Source: Pseudomonas moorei
Lineage (GTDB): Bacteria > Pseudomonadota > Gammaproteobacteria > Pseudomonadales > Pseudomonadaceae
DNA length: 64,000 nt
Direction: 5' to 3'
NCBI RefSeq assembly: GCF_008801475.1
Contig: NZ_VZPP01000008.1
Location: 124,001-188,000, forward strand
A program made the position numbers and the translations under genes. The notes beneath the pieces were generated by a model. The model worked only from the letters and a program-made list of their open reading frames with translations. It did no database searches and was not told the DNA's origin. Positions within the stretch are counted from its first letter, which is position 1, and each line of letters starts with the position of its first letter. This document shows positions 44,512 to 53,566 of the stretch, piece after piece.

Positions 44512-46029
44512 ATGAGCAACCAGCCAGCAGAGATCGCCCACTACATTCACGGCCGCACGACACCAGGTCACTCCGGTCGCACCCAGGACGTCACCAACCC
44601 CGCCACCGGTTCGGTCATCGGCAAGGTGGCCCTGGCCAATGTCTCGGAAGTCGACGCCGCGGTGCAGTCGGCAGCGGCTGCATTTGCGGCCTGGTCGGCA
44701 ACGCCGCCGCTACGCCGCGCCCGCATCCTGTTCAAGTTCCTGGCGTTGCTCAACGAGCATCGCGACACCCTGGCGCGGATGATCACCCGCGAACACGGCA
44801 AGGTTTTCACTGACGCCCAGGGTGAAGTGACGCGCGGTATCGAAGTGGTCGAATTCGCCTGCGGCATTCCGCAGTTGCTCAAGGGTGACTACACCGAGCA
44901 GGTCTCGACCAACATCGACAACTGGACCATGCGCCAGGCGCTGGGGGTGGTCGCCGGCATCACCCCGTTCAACTTCCCGGTGATGGTGCCGATGTGGATG
45001 TTCCCGGTGGCCATCGCCTGCGGCAACACCTTCGTGCTCAAGCCGAGTCCGATCGACCCTTCGCCCTCGCTGTTGATCGCCGAGCTGTTCAAGGAAGCCG
45101 GGTTGCCCGATGGCGTGTTCAACGTGGTGCAGGGTGATAAAGAAGCGGTCGATGCGCTGCTCGAACATCCGGATGTGAAGGCCGTGAGCTTTGTCGGATC
45201 GACGCCGATCGCCAACCACATCTACGAGACCGGTGCCCGCCACGGCAAGCGCGTGCAGGCGCTGGGCGGGGCGAAGAACCACATGGTGGTGATGCCCGAC
45301 GCCGATATCGACCAGGTGGTCGATGCACTGATCGGCGCGGCTTTCGGCTCCGCTGGGGAGCGTTGCATGGCGATCTCGGTGGCGGTGTTCGTCGGTGACG
45401 TTGCCGACAAAGTCATGCCGAAACTGGTGGAGCGAACCCGCACGCTGAAGATCCTCGAGGGCATGAACCTCGCGGCCGAGATGGGCCCGATTGTCTCGAA
45501 AGCGGCGCACCAGCGCATTACCGGCTACATCGAGCAGGGTATTCGGGAAGGGGCTGAGTTGCTGGTCGACGGTCGTGGTTTTGACGGCGCCCAGGCCGGT
45601 GCGAATTGCGCCGAAGGGTTCTGGCTCGGCGGCACGGTGTTCGACCATGTCACCGCCGACATGAAGATCTACCAGGAGGAAATCTTCGGTCCGGTACTGG
45701 CCTGCATGCGCGTCAAGGACTTTGCCGAAGCGATCGACCTGGTCAATGCCCACGAATTCGGCAACGGCACCGCGTGCTACACCCGTGACGGCCACATCGC
45801 CCGCGAATTCGCCAGCCGCATTCAGGTGGGCATGGTCGGCATCAACGTGCCGATCCCTGTGCCCATGGCCTGGCACGGTTTCGGCGGTTGGAAGCGCTCG
45901 CTGTTCGGCGATACCCATGCCTATGGCGAAGAGGGGGTGCGCTTCTACACCAAGCAGAAATCGATCATGCAGCGCTGGCCGAACAGCATCGCCAAGGGCG
46001 CCGAGTTCGCCATGCCGACCTCCAGGTAA
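44512..46029 (+). CDS. mmsA: CoA-acylating (methyl)malonate-semialdehyde dehydrogenase
   Basis: A 505-residue ALDH of the MmsA type. The catalytic Cys lies in FGSAGERCMAISVAV and the family-typical GVVAGITPFNFPVMVPMWMFP and VGINVPIPVPMAWH GFGGWK stretches are present. MmsA converts malonate semialdehyde to acetyl-CoA and CO2 (and methylmalonate semialdehyde to propionyl-CoA) with NAD and CoA. There is no mmsB beside it; instead it precedes a nitronate monooxygenase, which fits malonate semialdehyde derived from a nitronate. The ATG follows AGGGGACACCCGCC. Confidence 0.92.
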   Translation: MSNQPAEIAHYIHGRTTPGHSGRTQDVTNPATGSVIGKVALANVSEVDAAVQSAAAAFAAWSATPPLRRARILFKFLALLNEHRDTLARMITREHGKVFTDAQGEVTRGIEVVEFACGIPQLLKGDYTEQVSTNIDNWTMRQALGVVAGITPFNFPVMVPMWMFPVAIACGNTFVLKPSPIDPSPSLLIAELFKEAGLPDGVFNVVQGDKEAVDALLEHPDVKAVSFVGSTPIANHIYETGARHGKRVQALGGAKNHMVVMPDADIDQVVDALIGAAFGSAGERCMAISVAVFVGDVADKVMPKLVERTRTLKILEGMNLAAEMGPIVSKAAHQRITGYIEQGIREGAELLVDGRGFDGAQAGANCAEGFWLGGTVFDHVTADMKIYQEEIFGPVLACMRVKDFAEAIDLVNAHEFGNGTACYTRDGHIAREFASRIQVGMVGINVPIPVPMAWHGFGGWKRSLFGDTHAYGEEGVRFYTKQKSIMQRWPNSIAKGAEFAMPTSR

Positions 46030-46134
46030 GGATTGACGTTTTTGGGTTGGAGGGCGTGTAGGCGCGGGCTTGCACGCCGTCCGTTGTCCCGGGGGGCGAA
46101 CTCCTCGCTCCCGATTTTTTCCAAGGTACGCACT

Positions 46135-47193
46135 ATGTCCAATTCACTGTTGTCCCTGCTGAACATTGAACGGCCCATCCTCCAGTCGCCCATGGTCGGT
46201 GTCTCCACGCCCAGGCTCGCGGCGGCAGTATCGAATGCGGGTGGATTGGGTTCCATTGGTATCGGGGCAAGCAGCGTCGGGCAGGCACGCGACATGTTGC
46301 GCGAGACGGCTGCTCTGACGGATAAGCCGTTTAACGTGAACCTGTTCTGCCATCGACCTGCCGAGCATGACCCTGTTCGGGAGTCGCAGTGGCTGGGCGT
46401 TCTTGCACCTTTTTTTAGTGAATTCGATGCGGCTGCACCGACGGCGCTGCGTGAGATCTACACCTCGTTCGTCGAAGACTCGGACATGTTGCAGATGCTG
46501 CTGGAAGAAAAACCGAGGGTGGTCAGCTTCCATTTCGGCTTGCCGCCGCAACCGGCCATCGATGCGCTCAAGGAGGCCGGCATCATTCTGCTGTGTTCCG
46601 TGACCTGTCTGGCCGAGGCGCAGATGGCAGAGCGCGCCGGTGTGCATGCGCTGGTGGCGCAAGGCTACGAAGCCGGCGGGCATCGCGGGGTGTTCGACCC
46701 GCGGGAGGACAGCGAGATGGGAACCTTTGCCCTGGTGCGGCTGCTGAGTGGCGCCTGCGAACTGCCGATCATCGCCGCGGGCGGCATCATGGACGGCGCT
46801 GGCATCAATGCGGTGATGCAATTGGGTGCCAGTGCCGCGCAGTTGGGGACAGCGTTCATTCTCTGCCCCGAGTCTGCCGCCAACAGCGCTTATCGAGAGG
46901 CCTTGAAAGGTCCGAGGGCCCATCAGACGCGGGTCACCAGCGTCATTTCCGGACGGCCGGCCCGGGGGATGGTCAATCGCAACTTCACGTCGCTGGAGGC
47001 CAGTGCCACGGTGCTGCCGGACTATCCGCTGACCTACGACGCCAACAAAGCCCTCAATGCGGCGGCAAACGCCAGGGGCAACACGGACTTTGCCGTGCAA
47101 TGGGCCGGGCAGGGTGCGCCACTGGCTCGCGAAATGCCTGCTGCGGCATTGGTGAATTGGCTGGTGGCGCAGATGAAGTGCTGCGTCGTTTAG
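46135..47193 (+). CDS. Nitronate monooxygenase, class I-like (second copy)
   Basis: A 352-residue FMN TIM-barrel enzyme. The class I nitronate monooxygenase features are clear: QSPMVGVSTPRLAAAVSNAGGLGSIG, AQGYEAGGHRGVF with the catalytic His, and AAGGIMDGAGINAVMQLGASAAQLGTAF. Class I enzymes act on propionate-3-nitronate and give malonate semialdehyde with nitrite/nitrate. It follows mmsA with a 105-bp gap and its own AAGG site. It differs strongly from the first copy, so the two are not a recent duplication. Confidence 0.9.
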   Translation: MSNSLLSLLNIERPILQSPMVGVSTPRLAAAVSNAGGLGSIGIGASSVGQARDMLRETAALTDKPFNVNLFCHRPAEHDPVRESQWLGVLAPFFSEFDAAAPTALREIYTSFVEDSDMLQMLLEEKPRVVSFHFGLPPQPAIDALKEAGIILLCSVTCLAEAQMAERAGVHALVAQGYEAGGHRGVFDPREDSEMGTFALVRLLSGACELPIIAAGGIMDGAGINAVMQLGASAAQLGTAFILCPESAANSAYREALKGPRAHQTRVTSVISGRPARGMVNRNFTSLEASATVLPDYPLTYDANKALNAAANARGNTDFAVQWAGQGAPLAREMPAAALVNWLVAQMKCCVV

Positions 47194-47198
47194 CGGTC

Positions 47199-47230
47199 AG
47201 CACGCGTTATCGTTAACGACCATCGGCGGA
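47199..47230. repeat. REPIN core remnant
   Basis: ACGCGTTATCGTTAACGACC is the reverse of the core in the TCGTTAACGA-type REPINs; the arms are lost. Confidence 0.55.
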
Positions 47231-47242
47231 ACGCCGCCTGAA

Positions 47243-47440
47243 TTACTGACTGCCGGTTGCACGGTTCTGGGAATTGTATTTCGAAAGGTTGTTGAATTCT
47301 TCTTCAAGGTACAGATCTGCCGGACTCGGGCCACGCGCCGCAATCAATTCGATGTCCGCAGTTACAGCGATAAGACGTTGGCCAGCCTTGGCGTTCAGGG
47401 CCCGGCCAGCGGTGAGTGCCTTTCGTTTTGCGCCTGACAT
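47243..47440 (-). CDS. Uncharacterised small protein, 65 residues
   Basis: A basic N-terminal half (MSGAKRKALTAGRALNAKAGQR) leads to an acidic middle (SPADLYLEEEFNNL). There is no signal peptide or membrane helix. AAGGAAGTCATC upstream is a good ribosome-binding site. I do not recognise it. The 167 bp ahead of it are AT-rich. Confidence 0.55.
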   Translation of the reverse strand: MSGAKRKALTAGRALNAKAGQRLIAVTADIELIAARGPSPADLYLEEEFNNLSKYNSQNRATGSQ

Positions 47441-47607
47441 GATGACTTCCTTGTAGTTGTTTGAAACTAATCAATAACGCCAGGTTGTAACTAATTCAAT
47501 CCTTTCATTTGGCTTAACTGAGACAATTTATGACAACTAAGCCAGCGGTTGGCAGGCCCTCGGTGACTTGTCGGGACAGTCACTGTGCCGGGATGTCAGG
47601 AGGCAGC

Positions 47608-48279
47608 TCACTGCCGCTGTTCGGCCACCAATAGCAACGACTGCGGCACCGGACTTTGCGGGTGTTGCGGCTCCTGCAGGCTGGCCAGGCGATAGCCGGC
47701 CATGTCCAGCGCATTGAGCCAGCTGGACAAGGTGCGGAAGTACCACGGCATGGGTTGCCACGGCCCTTTGAAACTGGCGAAAGTCTCTTCCCGCCAGCCG
47801 TCCTGATAGTCGCCGGCGGCCACGGCCCAGGGGTGCAGCGTCTGGATCACCAACGCGCCGCCAGGGGCGAGCAGGGCGTTCATGGCGCTCAGCAGGGGGA
47901 TAATGTCCTGATGCAGCAGGGCGAAGTTGGCGCAGATCAGGTCGTAGTCGCGACCGATGTCTACCCTGGCTTGCACCAATTCTTCATAGGTCGCCCGATG
48001 CACCTGCGCAGTGCCCGCTGCTCGTGCCGCCTCGACCAGCGTCGCATCACCGTCCACGCCGACCGCGTCGATGCCGCGTTTTTCCAGCTCGCGCAACAGC
48101 CAGCCCTCACCGCAGCCCAGGTCGAGCACGCGTTCGGGTTGGCGGCCGAGCACCGCCAGCACGATGGCCTGGTTGGTGACATTGAGGCGGCTTTCGATGG
48201 CGCCGGTGCGGATCGCTTCGATCCAGGCTTGGGCGTTGTGGTTCCAGCTTTGCAGCAGAGTGGATTCCGGGGCGGGCAT
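47608..48279 (-). CDS. Class I SAM-dependent methyltransferase
   Basis: A methyltransferase with SAM motif VLDLGCGEGWLLREL, acidic ribose-binding segment VGVDGDATLVEAA and motif II-like LICANFALLH. Substrate is unknown. The ATG at 48279 (MPAPESTLLQSWN) gives 223 residues; the frame is open further upstream to a TTG at 48414, but that part is low-complexity and unlikely. It is 158 bp after the cupin gene on the same strand. Confidence 0.8.
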   Translation of the reverse strand: MPAPESTLLQSWNHNAQAWIEAIRTGAIESRLNVTNQAIVLAVLGRQPERVLDLGCGEGWLLRELEKRGIDAVGVDGDATLVEAARAAGTAQVHRATYEELVQARVDIGRDYDLICANFALLHQDIIPLLSAMNALLAPGGALVIQTLHPWAVAAGDYQDGWREETFASFKGPWQPMPWYFRTLSSWLNALDMAGYRLASLQEPQHPQSPVPQSLLLVAEQRQ

Positions 48280-48436
48280 TTCGTTGTCCGAAGCAGTTGA
48301 TGGTGAAAGGGCGGGTGAGGCGACGTTGCCCTGTCCGCGCCGGGCTGGCGGCGTCTGGGCTGACGGCGCGTCCGTTGAAACTGTAGTCGCCTCTTCAATG
48401 ACGCGCACAAGCAAGGGGATTACCTGTGCGCGCAGC

Positions 48437-48958
48437 TTACATCCAATAACGCCTGACCGCGCCCGGTTGGCCCGGCACTGGATCCTGCTCCGGAAACGTC
48501 AATTGCTCAATGTTTCGCAGTTGCTCGGGGCTCGGTGCTTTGCGACAGATATCGGCGTGCTGGCCTGGTGGGTAAGCTCCAACCACCAGAAAGTCATCAC
48601 TGGCCCTCAGATTGCAGTGGCCGGTGCCGGCGGGCAACAGTAAGACATCGCCGGCGCTGACTTCCAATACCCGACCTTCCGGGCCGCCGAGCATCACGTG
48701 AGCGTAGCCGCTGGCGATGCCCAGCACTTCATGGCCCTGGGTGTGGTAGTGGTGGTAATCGTAGATCCCGTCGCGCCATTGCGGCGGCCAGCCATTGGCG
48801 TTGAATATTTCCTCGAACAAGGCCGTCGGGTCACTGCCTTCAGCGGCAATCGCCTTGATGTAAATCAGCACCGGCAGGCGAGGGTTGTTCGGCACCCAAC
48901 CGTTGCGTTGCAGCAGCAGGGTTTGCAAGGGAGTATCGACAGCTTGCGACCTGTCCAT
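48437..48958 (-). CDS. Cupin-domain protein
   Basis: A 173-residue single-cupin protein with metal-ligand histidines in YDYHHYHTQGHEVLGI and LLLPAGTGH. It is the pattern of small cupins often annotated as uncharacterised YjlB-like proteins. Its ribosome-binding site GGAGGATCTCCG is excellent. The region 48959-49197 before it has only degenerate REP-like sequence (CGGCTTGTCGGCGAAGG and CCTTCGCCGGCATCG). Confidence 0.8.
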   Translation of the reverse strand: MDRSQAVDTPLQTLLLQRNGWVPNNPRLPVLIYIKAIAAEGSDPTALFEEIFNANGWPPQWRDGIYDYHHYHTQGHEVLGIASGYAHVMLGGPEGRVLEVSAGDVLLLPAGTGHCNLRASDDFLVVGAYPPGQHADICRKAPSPEQLRNIEQLTFPEQDPVPGQPGAVRRYWM

Positions 48959-49197
48959 CGGAGATCCTCCGCGACTTCAAGAGCCCTTTTTATTTAGAGT
49001 CACCATTCAGGAGTGACATTCAGGGCTCTGGGGTCGTTCAACAAATACTCCGAAAAGGTGCAGAAACCCCTGGATCTCTTGAGGAACCGGCTTGTCGGCG
49101 AAGGCATTGTGTCAACAACGATCTCAAGCATGCCGCTACGCAGTCGATGCCGGCGTGATCAAGTCCTTCGCCGGCATCGCTGTGTTGTCGGCCATTG

Positions 49198-49986
49198 TTA
49201 CTGGCTGGAACGAACGGCCCCGCCGTCAATCAACAGGTTCTGCCCCGTCAGGTAGCCGGCATGGCTGCTGCAGACGAAGGCGCACAGCGCGCCGAACTCC
49301 TCGGGTGAGCCAAAGCGCCTGGCAGGAATTTCGCTGCGGCATTCATCGAGGAATGCCTCACTGTCCTGCCCCGACTCATCGGCCGCCGCGACCAGGTTGT
49401 CACGCAGCCGATCGGTGTCGAATGAGCCCGGTTGCAGGTTGTTGATCGTCACATTGCGACTGGCAATGGTGTCCTGCCGGGCCAGTCCTGCGATGAACCC
49501 GGTCAGGCCACTGCGTGCGCCATTGGACAGACCCAGGCTTTCGATGGGGGACTTCACCGCGCTCGAGGTGATGTTGACGATGCGGCCAAACCCGCGTGCG
49601 GCCATACCGTCTACCGTGGCCTTGATCAACTCGATAGGGGTCAGCATGTTGGCATCCAGCGCCTTGAGCCAGACGTCACGGTTCCACTCGCGGAAATCCC
49701 CGGGAGGCGGGCCGCCCGCGTTGTTGATCAAAATATCGAAATGCGCATGGGCCTGCAGCGCGGCCGCCCGGCCTTCGGGCGTTGAAATGTCACCGGCCAC
49801 GGCGATGACCGTCACGTCAGGATTGCTGGCCCTGAGCTGACGGGCGGTTTCATTCAGCGTCTGTTCGCCTCGGGCAGTGATCACCACGTTCACGCCTTCG
49901 TTGACGAGTGCCTGTGCGCAGGCCTTGCCCAGTCCTTTGCTGGCCGCGCATACCAGGGCCCAGCGTCCGGCTATTCCAAGATTCAT
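49198..49986 (-). CDS. SDR-family protein lacking the catalytic Tyr-Lys pair
   Basis: A 262-residue short-chain dehydrogenase/reductase fold. The cofactor motif is CAASKGLGKACA and NNAGG is intact, as is the Ser of ITSS. At the YxxxK position the sequence is SNGAR (154-158), so Tyr and Lys are replaced by Ser and Arg, and no other YxxxK exists. It may be a non-classical reductase, or have lost redox activity. It is last in the leftward operon, 42 bp after the ABC transporter gene. Confidence 0.82.
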   Translation of the reverse strand: MNLGIAGRWALVCAASKGLGKACAQALVNEGVNVVITARGEQTLNETARQLRASNPDVTVIAVAGDISTPEGRAAALQAHAHFDILINNAGGPPPGDFREWNRDVWLKALDANMLTPIELIKATVDGMAARGFGRIVNITSSAVKSPIESLGLSNGARSGLTGFIAGLARQDTIASRNVTINNLQPGSFDTDRLRDNLVAAADESGQDSEAFLDECRSEIPARRFGSPEEFGALCAFVCSSHAGYLTGQNLLIDGGAVRSSQ

Positions 49987-50028
49987 AGGTGTTTTCCTGA
50001 AAGAAGGAAGCTCAAAGTAAGTGATTGC

Positions 50029-51576
50029 CTACGCATGATTCACGGCGGCAGCCAGGTTTGGCGTTTGGGCACTGATGCCCATGAAGCGCCGCACTCGCTC
50101 TCCTTCAGGATCGCATCGAATGGTTTCAGGTGCAGCATCCAGTTGGACCTTGCCGTTCTCCATGAACACCACACGGTCGGATATCGACATGGCGAAGTCC
50201 ATTTCGTGGGTGACAATCACCATGGTCATGCCTTCTTTGGCCAGGTCGCGAATCACGTTCAGCACGTCGTTGACCAGTTCCGGGTCGAGGGCCGAGGTCG
50301 GTTCGTCGAACAGCATGATCTGCGGTTCCATTGCCAGGGCGCGGGCGATCGCCACGCGTTGTTGCTGCCCGCCGGAGAGCTGGTGCGGGTACTTGTGGGC
50401 ATGGGCCAGCAGGCCGACCTTGTCCAGCAGCGCATAGGCACGGTGTTCGCTCAGCTCGCCCGGGATGCCGTGGTAACGCGGCGCCAGCGTGACGTTGTCG
50501 AGAATGGTGCGGTGGGGGAACAGATTGAAATTCTGGAACACCATGCCGATGTGCCGCACGCCTTTGCGCAGGCGGGCGCTGTTGGGCTTGTCCGACGGCT
50601 CGATGAATTTTTCACCGAACAACAGAATGTCGCCGGTATCGATGCTTTCTAGGCCGTTGACCGTGCGGATCAGCGACGTCTTGCCGGAACCGGACGGGCC
50701 AATGATCGAAACCACTTGGCCGTATTCGACATTCAGGTCGATACCCAGCAGCACTTTGTGCGTGCCGTAGCTCTTCTGGATGTTCTTGAGTTGCAGGATC
50801 GGCGTGTTGTTGCTGCCGGCCACTTTGGGCGCGTTGTCGGGCAAGGCTTCGGCGCAGGCCTTGAGCTTGGCCACGGCGGCCGCGTCGAGGGTGTGCGGCT
50901 TGCGGAAGTTCAGGTCCAGGTAGCGTTCCAGACGCTGCAGGAAATAGCCGAACACGGTGACGATCAGCACGTAATACACCCCGACCGCCGCCAGGGTTTC
51001 CATGACCAGGAAGTTGGTCGCGTAGAGGCGTTGGCCGACCGTGAGAATCTCGGTGAGGGAGATGACCGAGACCAGCGACGTCAGCTTGACCACCGTGATG
51101 TATTCATTGATCAGCGTCGGCAGCGAGATACGGAATGCCTGGGGGATCACGATCAAGCGCTGCATGCCGAACAGGCCGACACCCAGCGCGCGCCCGGCTT
51201 CCTTCTGGCCCTTGGCCACGGAGATCAGGCCGCCACGGTGGATTTCGGCCATGTACGCCGCTTCCGTGACCACCAGGGCCAGCAAGCCGGAGTAGAACGG
51301 GTCGGACAGAATCGGGCCGCTACCGGGAAACAATTGCGGCAAGTTGTAGACGAAGACCACCAGCACCAGCAACGGGATGCTGCGGAAGAACCAGATGTAG
51401 GCCGCCGCGGGAGCGCGCACCAAGGGCGACTGTGACAGCTTCGCCGTCGCCAGGAGAAAGCCCAGCAGCATGCCGATGAACCAGGCCAGGGCACTGAGCT
51501 GGATGACCGTGACGCAGGCCTTCCAGAAGTCCGGCAGGGAGAACAGGGAGAAAAAATACGACCAATCGAATTGCAT
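50029..51576 (-). CDS. Polar amino-acid ABC transporter: permease fused to ATPase
   Basis: A 515-residue fusion. Residues 1-225 are an HisM/GlnP-type permease (five membrane helices; EAA loop EAGRALGVGLFGMQRLIVIPQAFRISLP). Residues 265-510 are a GlnQ/HisP-type ATPase (Walker A GPSGSGKTS, signature LSGGQQQR, Walker B IMLFDEPTSALDP). Such fusions replace separate permease and ATPase genes. It works with the binding protein encoded just upstream in the operon. The start at 51576 has GAGGTG ahead. Confidence 0.92.
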   Translation of the reverse strand: MQFDWSYFFSLFSLPDFWKACVTVIQLSALAWFIGMLLGFLLATAKLSQSPLVRAPAAAYIWFFRSIPLLVLVVFVYNLPQLFPGSGPILSDPFYSGLLALVVTEAAYMAEIHRGGLISVAKGQKEAGRALGVGLFGMQRLIVIPQAFRISLPTLINEYITVVKLTSLVSVISLTEILTVGQRLYATNFLVMETLAAVGVYYVLIVTVFGYFLQRLERYLDLNFRKPHTLDAAAVAKLKACAEALPDNAPKVAGSNNTPILQLKNIQKSYGTHKVLLGIDLNVEYGQVVSIIGPSGSGKTSLIRTVNGLESIDTGDILLFGEKFIEPSDKPNSARLRKGVRHIGMVFQNFNLFPHRTILDNVTLAPRYHGIPGELSEHRAYALLDKVGLLAHAHKYPHQLSGGQQQRVAIARALAMEPQIMLFDEPTSALDPELVNDVLNVIRDLAKEGMTMVIVTHEMDFAMSISDRVVFMENGKVQLDAAPETIRCDPEGERVRRFMGISAQTPNLAAAVNHA

Positions 51577-51590
51577 AGGGCACCTCAATC

Positions 51591-51614
51591 TGCCGCCCGA
51601 ATGCGCGGGCGGCA
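51591..51614 (-). terminator. Hairpin between binding-protein and permease genes
   Basis: A 9-bp GC stem, TGCCGCCCG (51591-51599) with CGGGCGGCA (51606-51614), without T-run. Such hairpins after binding-protein genes usually stabilise that mRNA or weaken read-through and so raise the ratio of binding protein to transporter. Confidence 0.6.
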
Positions 51615-51640
51615 GATGACCGGACTACAAGGACACGTAC

Positions 51641-52435
51641 TTAGTTGGCAGTCGGTTCTTCCAAGCCATATTTCTTCAGAATAGCGGCGTATTCGCCGCT
51701 TTTTTTCGTTTCTTCGAACGCTTTTTGCACCGCCTGGAAGGTTTCGTCGTTACCTTTCTTGACGAAGATGCCCAGGGTCTGCTGATAGATCGGGTGCTCG
51801 GTGGTGATCACCACGCGACCATTGGTTTTTTCCGCGATCATTTTTGCCGCGCCAGCGATTTCAACCTGGGCCTGAATGTTCTTCGACAACAGGGCCTGGG
51901 TCACTTCCGGCGCAGAAGGGTACTCGCTGACGGTGATGGCGCCTTTGTTGTTCGGCACGCAGTACTCATCGGAGAGCTTCTTGAATTCCTTGACCCAGGT
52001 GGTGCCCTGTTCCAGGCCCAGTTTCAAGCCGCACAGGTCTTCAGGCTTTTTCGCATTGATTTCGCTGCCCTTGGGCACCATCACCGCGGCGCCCGTGTTG
52101 GCATAGGCGATGGTCTGGGCCTGAGTCTGGCGCTCCGGGGTGATGTACATGCCGGAAATGATGGCGTCGTACTTGCCGGAGTTCAGGCCCAGGATCAGGC
52201 TTGGGAACTTGGTGTCGACGAACTCCACCTTGGCATTCAGGTGCTTGGCCAGGGCGGTGGCCAGTTCCGGGTCCGAGCCCACCACGTTTTTGTCCTTGTC
52301 GTAGGATTCGAACGGTGGGTAGGTGATTTCCATGCCGACCTTGAAGGTGTCTGTTGCTGCCATGCTCAACGAAGCACTGAGCATGCCGGCTGCCAATACG
52401 GTCATGCGCAACAGGGTGTTTTTATTATTTGTCAT
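51641..52435 (-). CDS. Periplasmic amino-acid-type binding protein
   Basis: A 264-residue solute-binding protein of family 3 with signal peptide (LLRMTVLAAGMLSASLSMAA) and the standard opening DTFKVGMEITYPPFESYD and DAIISGMYITPERQ. Cys134-Cys158-like pair may form a disulfide. The ligand is not clear, but the family binds polar amino acids, opines and similar zwitterions. Confidence 0.9.
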   Translation of the reverse strand: MTNNKNTLLRMTVLAAGMLSASLSMAATDTFKVGMEITYPPFESYDKDKNVVGSDPELATALAKHLNAKVEFVDTKFPSLILGLNSGKYDAIISGMYITPERQTQAQTIAYANTGAAVMVPKGSEINAKKPEDLCGLKLGLEQGTTWVKEFKKLSDEYCVPNNKGAITVSEYPSAPEVTQALLSKNIQAQVEIAGAAKMIAEKTNGRVVITTEHPIYQQTLGIFVKKGNDETFQAVQKAFEETKKSGEYAAILKKYGLEEPTAN

Positions 52436-52481
52436 TGTTTACAGACTCCGGCGTAGGTAAGGGTGTGGCTGGAAAGGTTGA

Positions 52482-53552
52482 TCAGGACGGTTGGGCCTGA
52501 TTTTTTAAATGTCCGAAACTGGCGGGTTTGCGTGCCTTCTCTGGCATTTGTACTTCTCCATTGGCCACCCTCTGGCGCAGGTACTGATAAGTCTGCAGCG
52601 CCTGGCCATACATGTGTTCGCCTATCGTGATTTCTTCGTACTCCTGGCCGGCCTGGGCGAAGGCGGGCAGTGGCTTGATCTGGGTGTGATAGTCGCAAGC
52701 ATAAAACAGCGGGAAGGAATAACGTTCTTCGCTCACGCTGCGTACCCGGTGCGCCGTCGCCACGAATGCGCCGGCCGTCATCACTTCAAGCATGTCGCCG
52801 ATGTTGACCACAAAGGCATCGGCAATCGGTGGCGCATCGATCCACTGGCCAAGATTGTTCATCACCTCAAGGCCTGGCTTGTCGGCCAGGAGGATGGTGA
52901 AACACTCGTAATCGGTGTGTGCACCAATGCCCGGTGCGTCATGGGCGGCCCCGTCGAAGGGGTAGTGGATCAGGCGCAGCTTGGACGGCGGGCGGGTGAC
53001 CAGGCTGTCGAAATAGTTTTCTTCCAGGCCCAGGGCCAGGGCGAAGCCGCCGAACAGACGCCGACCCAAGGCGAAGATCGCTTCATAGTAGGCCTGTACC
53101 GCCGCCTTGAAGCCTGGCAGCTCTGGCCAGTCGTTGGGCCCCAGCAACGGGGTCCTGGCCAGCACCAGCGGGTCATCGGCCGGGACTTCGAAGCCGACGT
53201 CGAAGGCTTCCTTGTGGTCCGGCTTGCCCTTGGAATAGACCTCTTCGCCTTCGGGGACAAAGCCCTTGTGGGTTTTCGAGGTGCCGATGTAGTGCTGCAT
53301 CTTGGTGTCGAAGGGCTGGGCGAAGAAGTCCTTGGCCGCCTTGCGCAGGTTGGTGATCAGCTGCGGATCGACACCGTGATCGGTGATGTAGAGGAACCCG
53401 ACGTCGCTGGCGGCGCGCCCCAATTGTTCGGCCACGGCCAGGCGGTGTTCCAGCTCAAAGCTGAACAGACCGGCGATATTGACCACCGGGATCTGCTTGA
53501 AATTGGCTGTCTGTGTGTCAGTGCTAACGCTGTTGTTTTTATTGTCAGGCAT
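52482..53552 (-). CDS. Isopenicillin-N-synthase-like Fe(II)/2OG oxygenase
   Basis: A 356-residue oxygenase with iron ligands His212, Asp214 (GAHTDY) and His268 and the 2OG-binding Arg277-x-Ser279 (RYSF). The N-terminal DIOX_N domain starts at PVVNIAGLF. The C-terminal layout (GEHMYGQ) resembles the plant-hormone/EFE subgroup, but key EFE residues were not checked. It follows the TIM-barrel gene by 14 bp. Its substrate is probably the compound imported by the adjacent transporter. Confidence 0.87.
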   Translation of the reverse strand: MPDNKNNSVSTDTQTANFKQIPVVNIAGLFSFELEHRLAVAEQLGRAASDVGFLYITDHGVDPQLITNLRKAAKDFFAQPFDTKMQHYIGTSKTHKGFVPEGEEVYSKGKPDHKEAFDVGFEVPADDPLVLARTPLLGPNDWPELPGFKAAVQAYYEAIFALGRRLFGGFALALGLEENYFDSLVTRPPSKLRLIHYPFDGAAHDAPGIGAHTDYECFTILLADKPGLEVMNNLGQWIDAPPIADAFVVNIGDMLEVMTAGAFVATAHRVRSVSEERYSFPLFYACDYHTQIKPLPAFAQAGQEYEEITIGEHMYGQALQTYQYLRQRVANGEVQMPEKARKPASFGHLKNQAQPS

Positions 53553-53566
53553 GACGCATCGGCTCC

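Noticed and set aside
52482..53552. Ethylene-forming enzyme
   Set aside because: It shares GAHTDY and general layout with EFE, but the flanking sequence differs and the setting with a transporter and isomerase suggests catabolism; no residue supports ethylene formation specifically.
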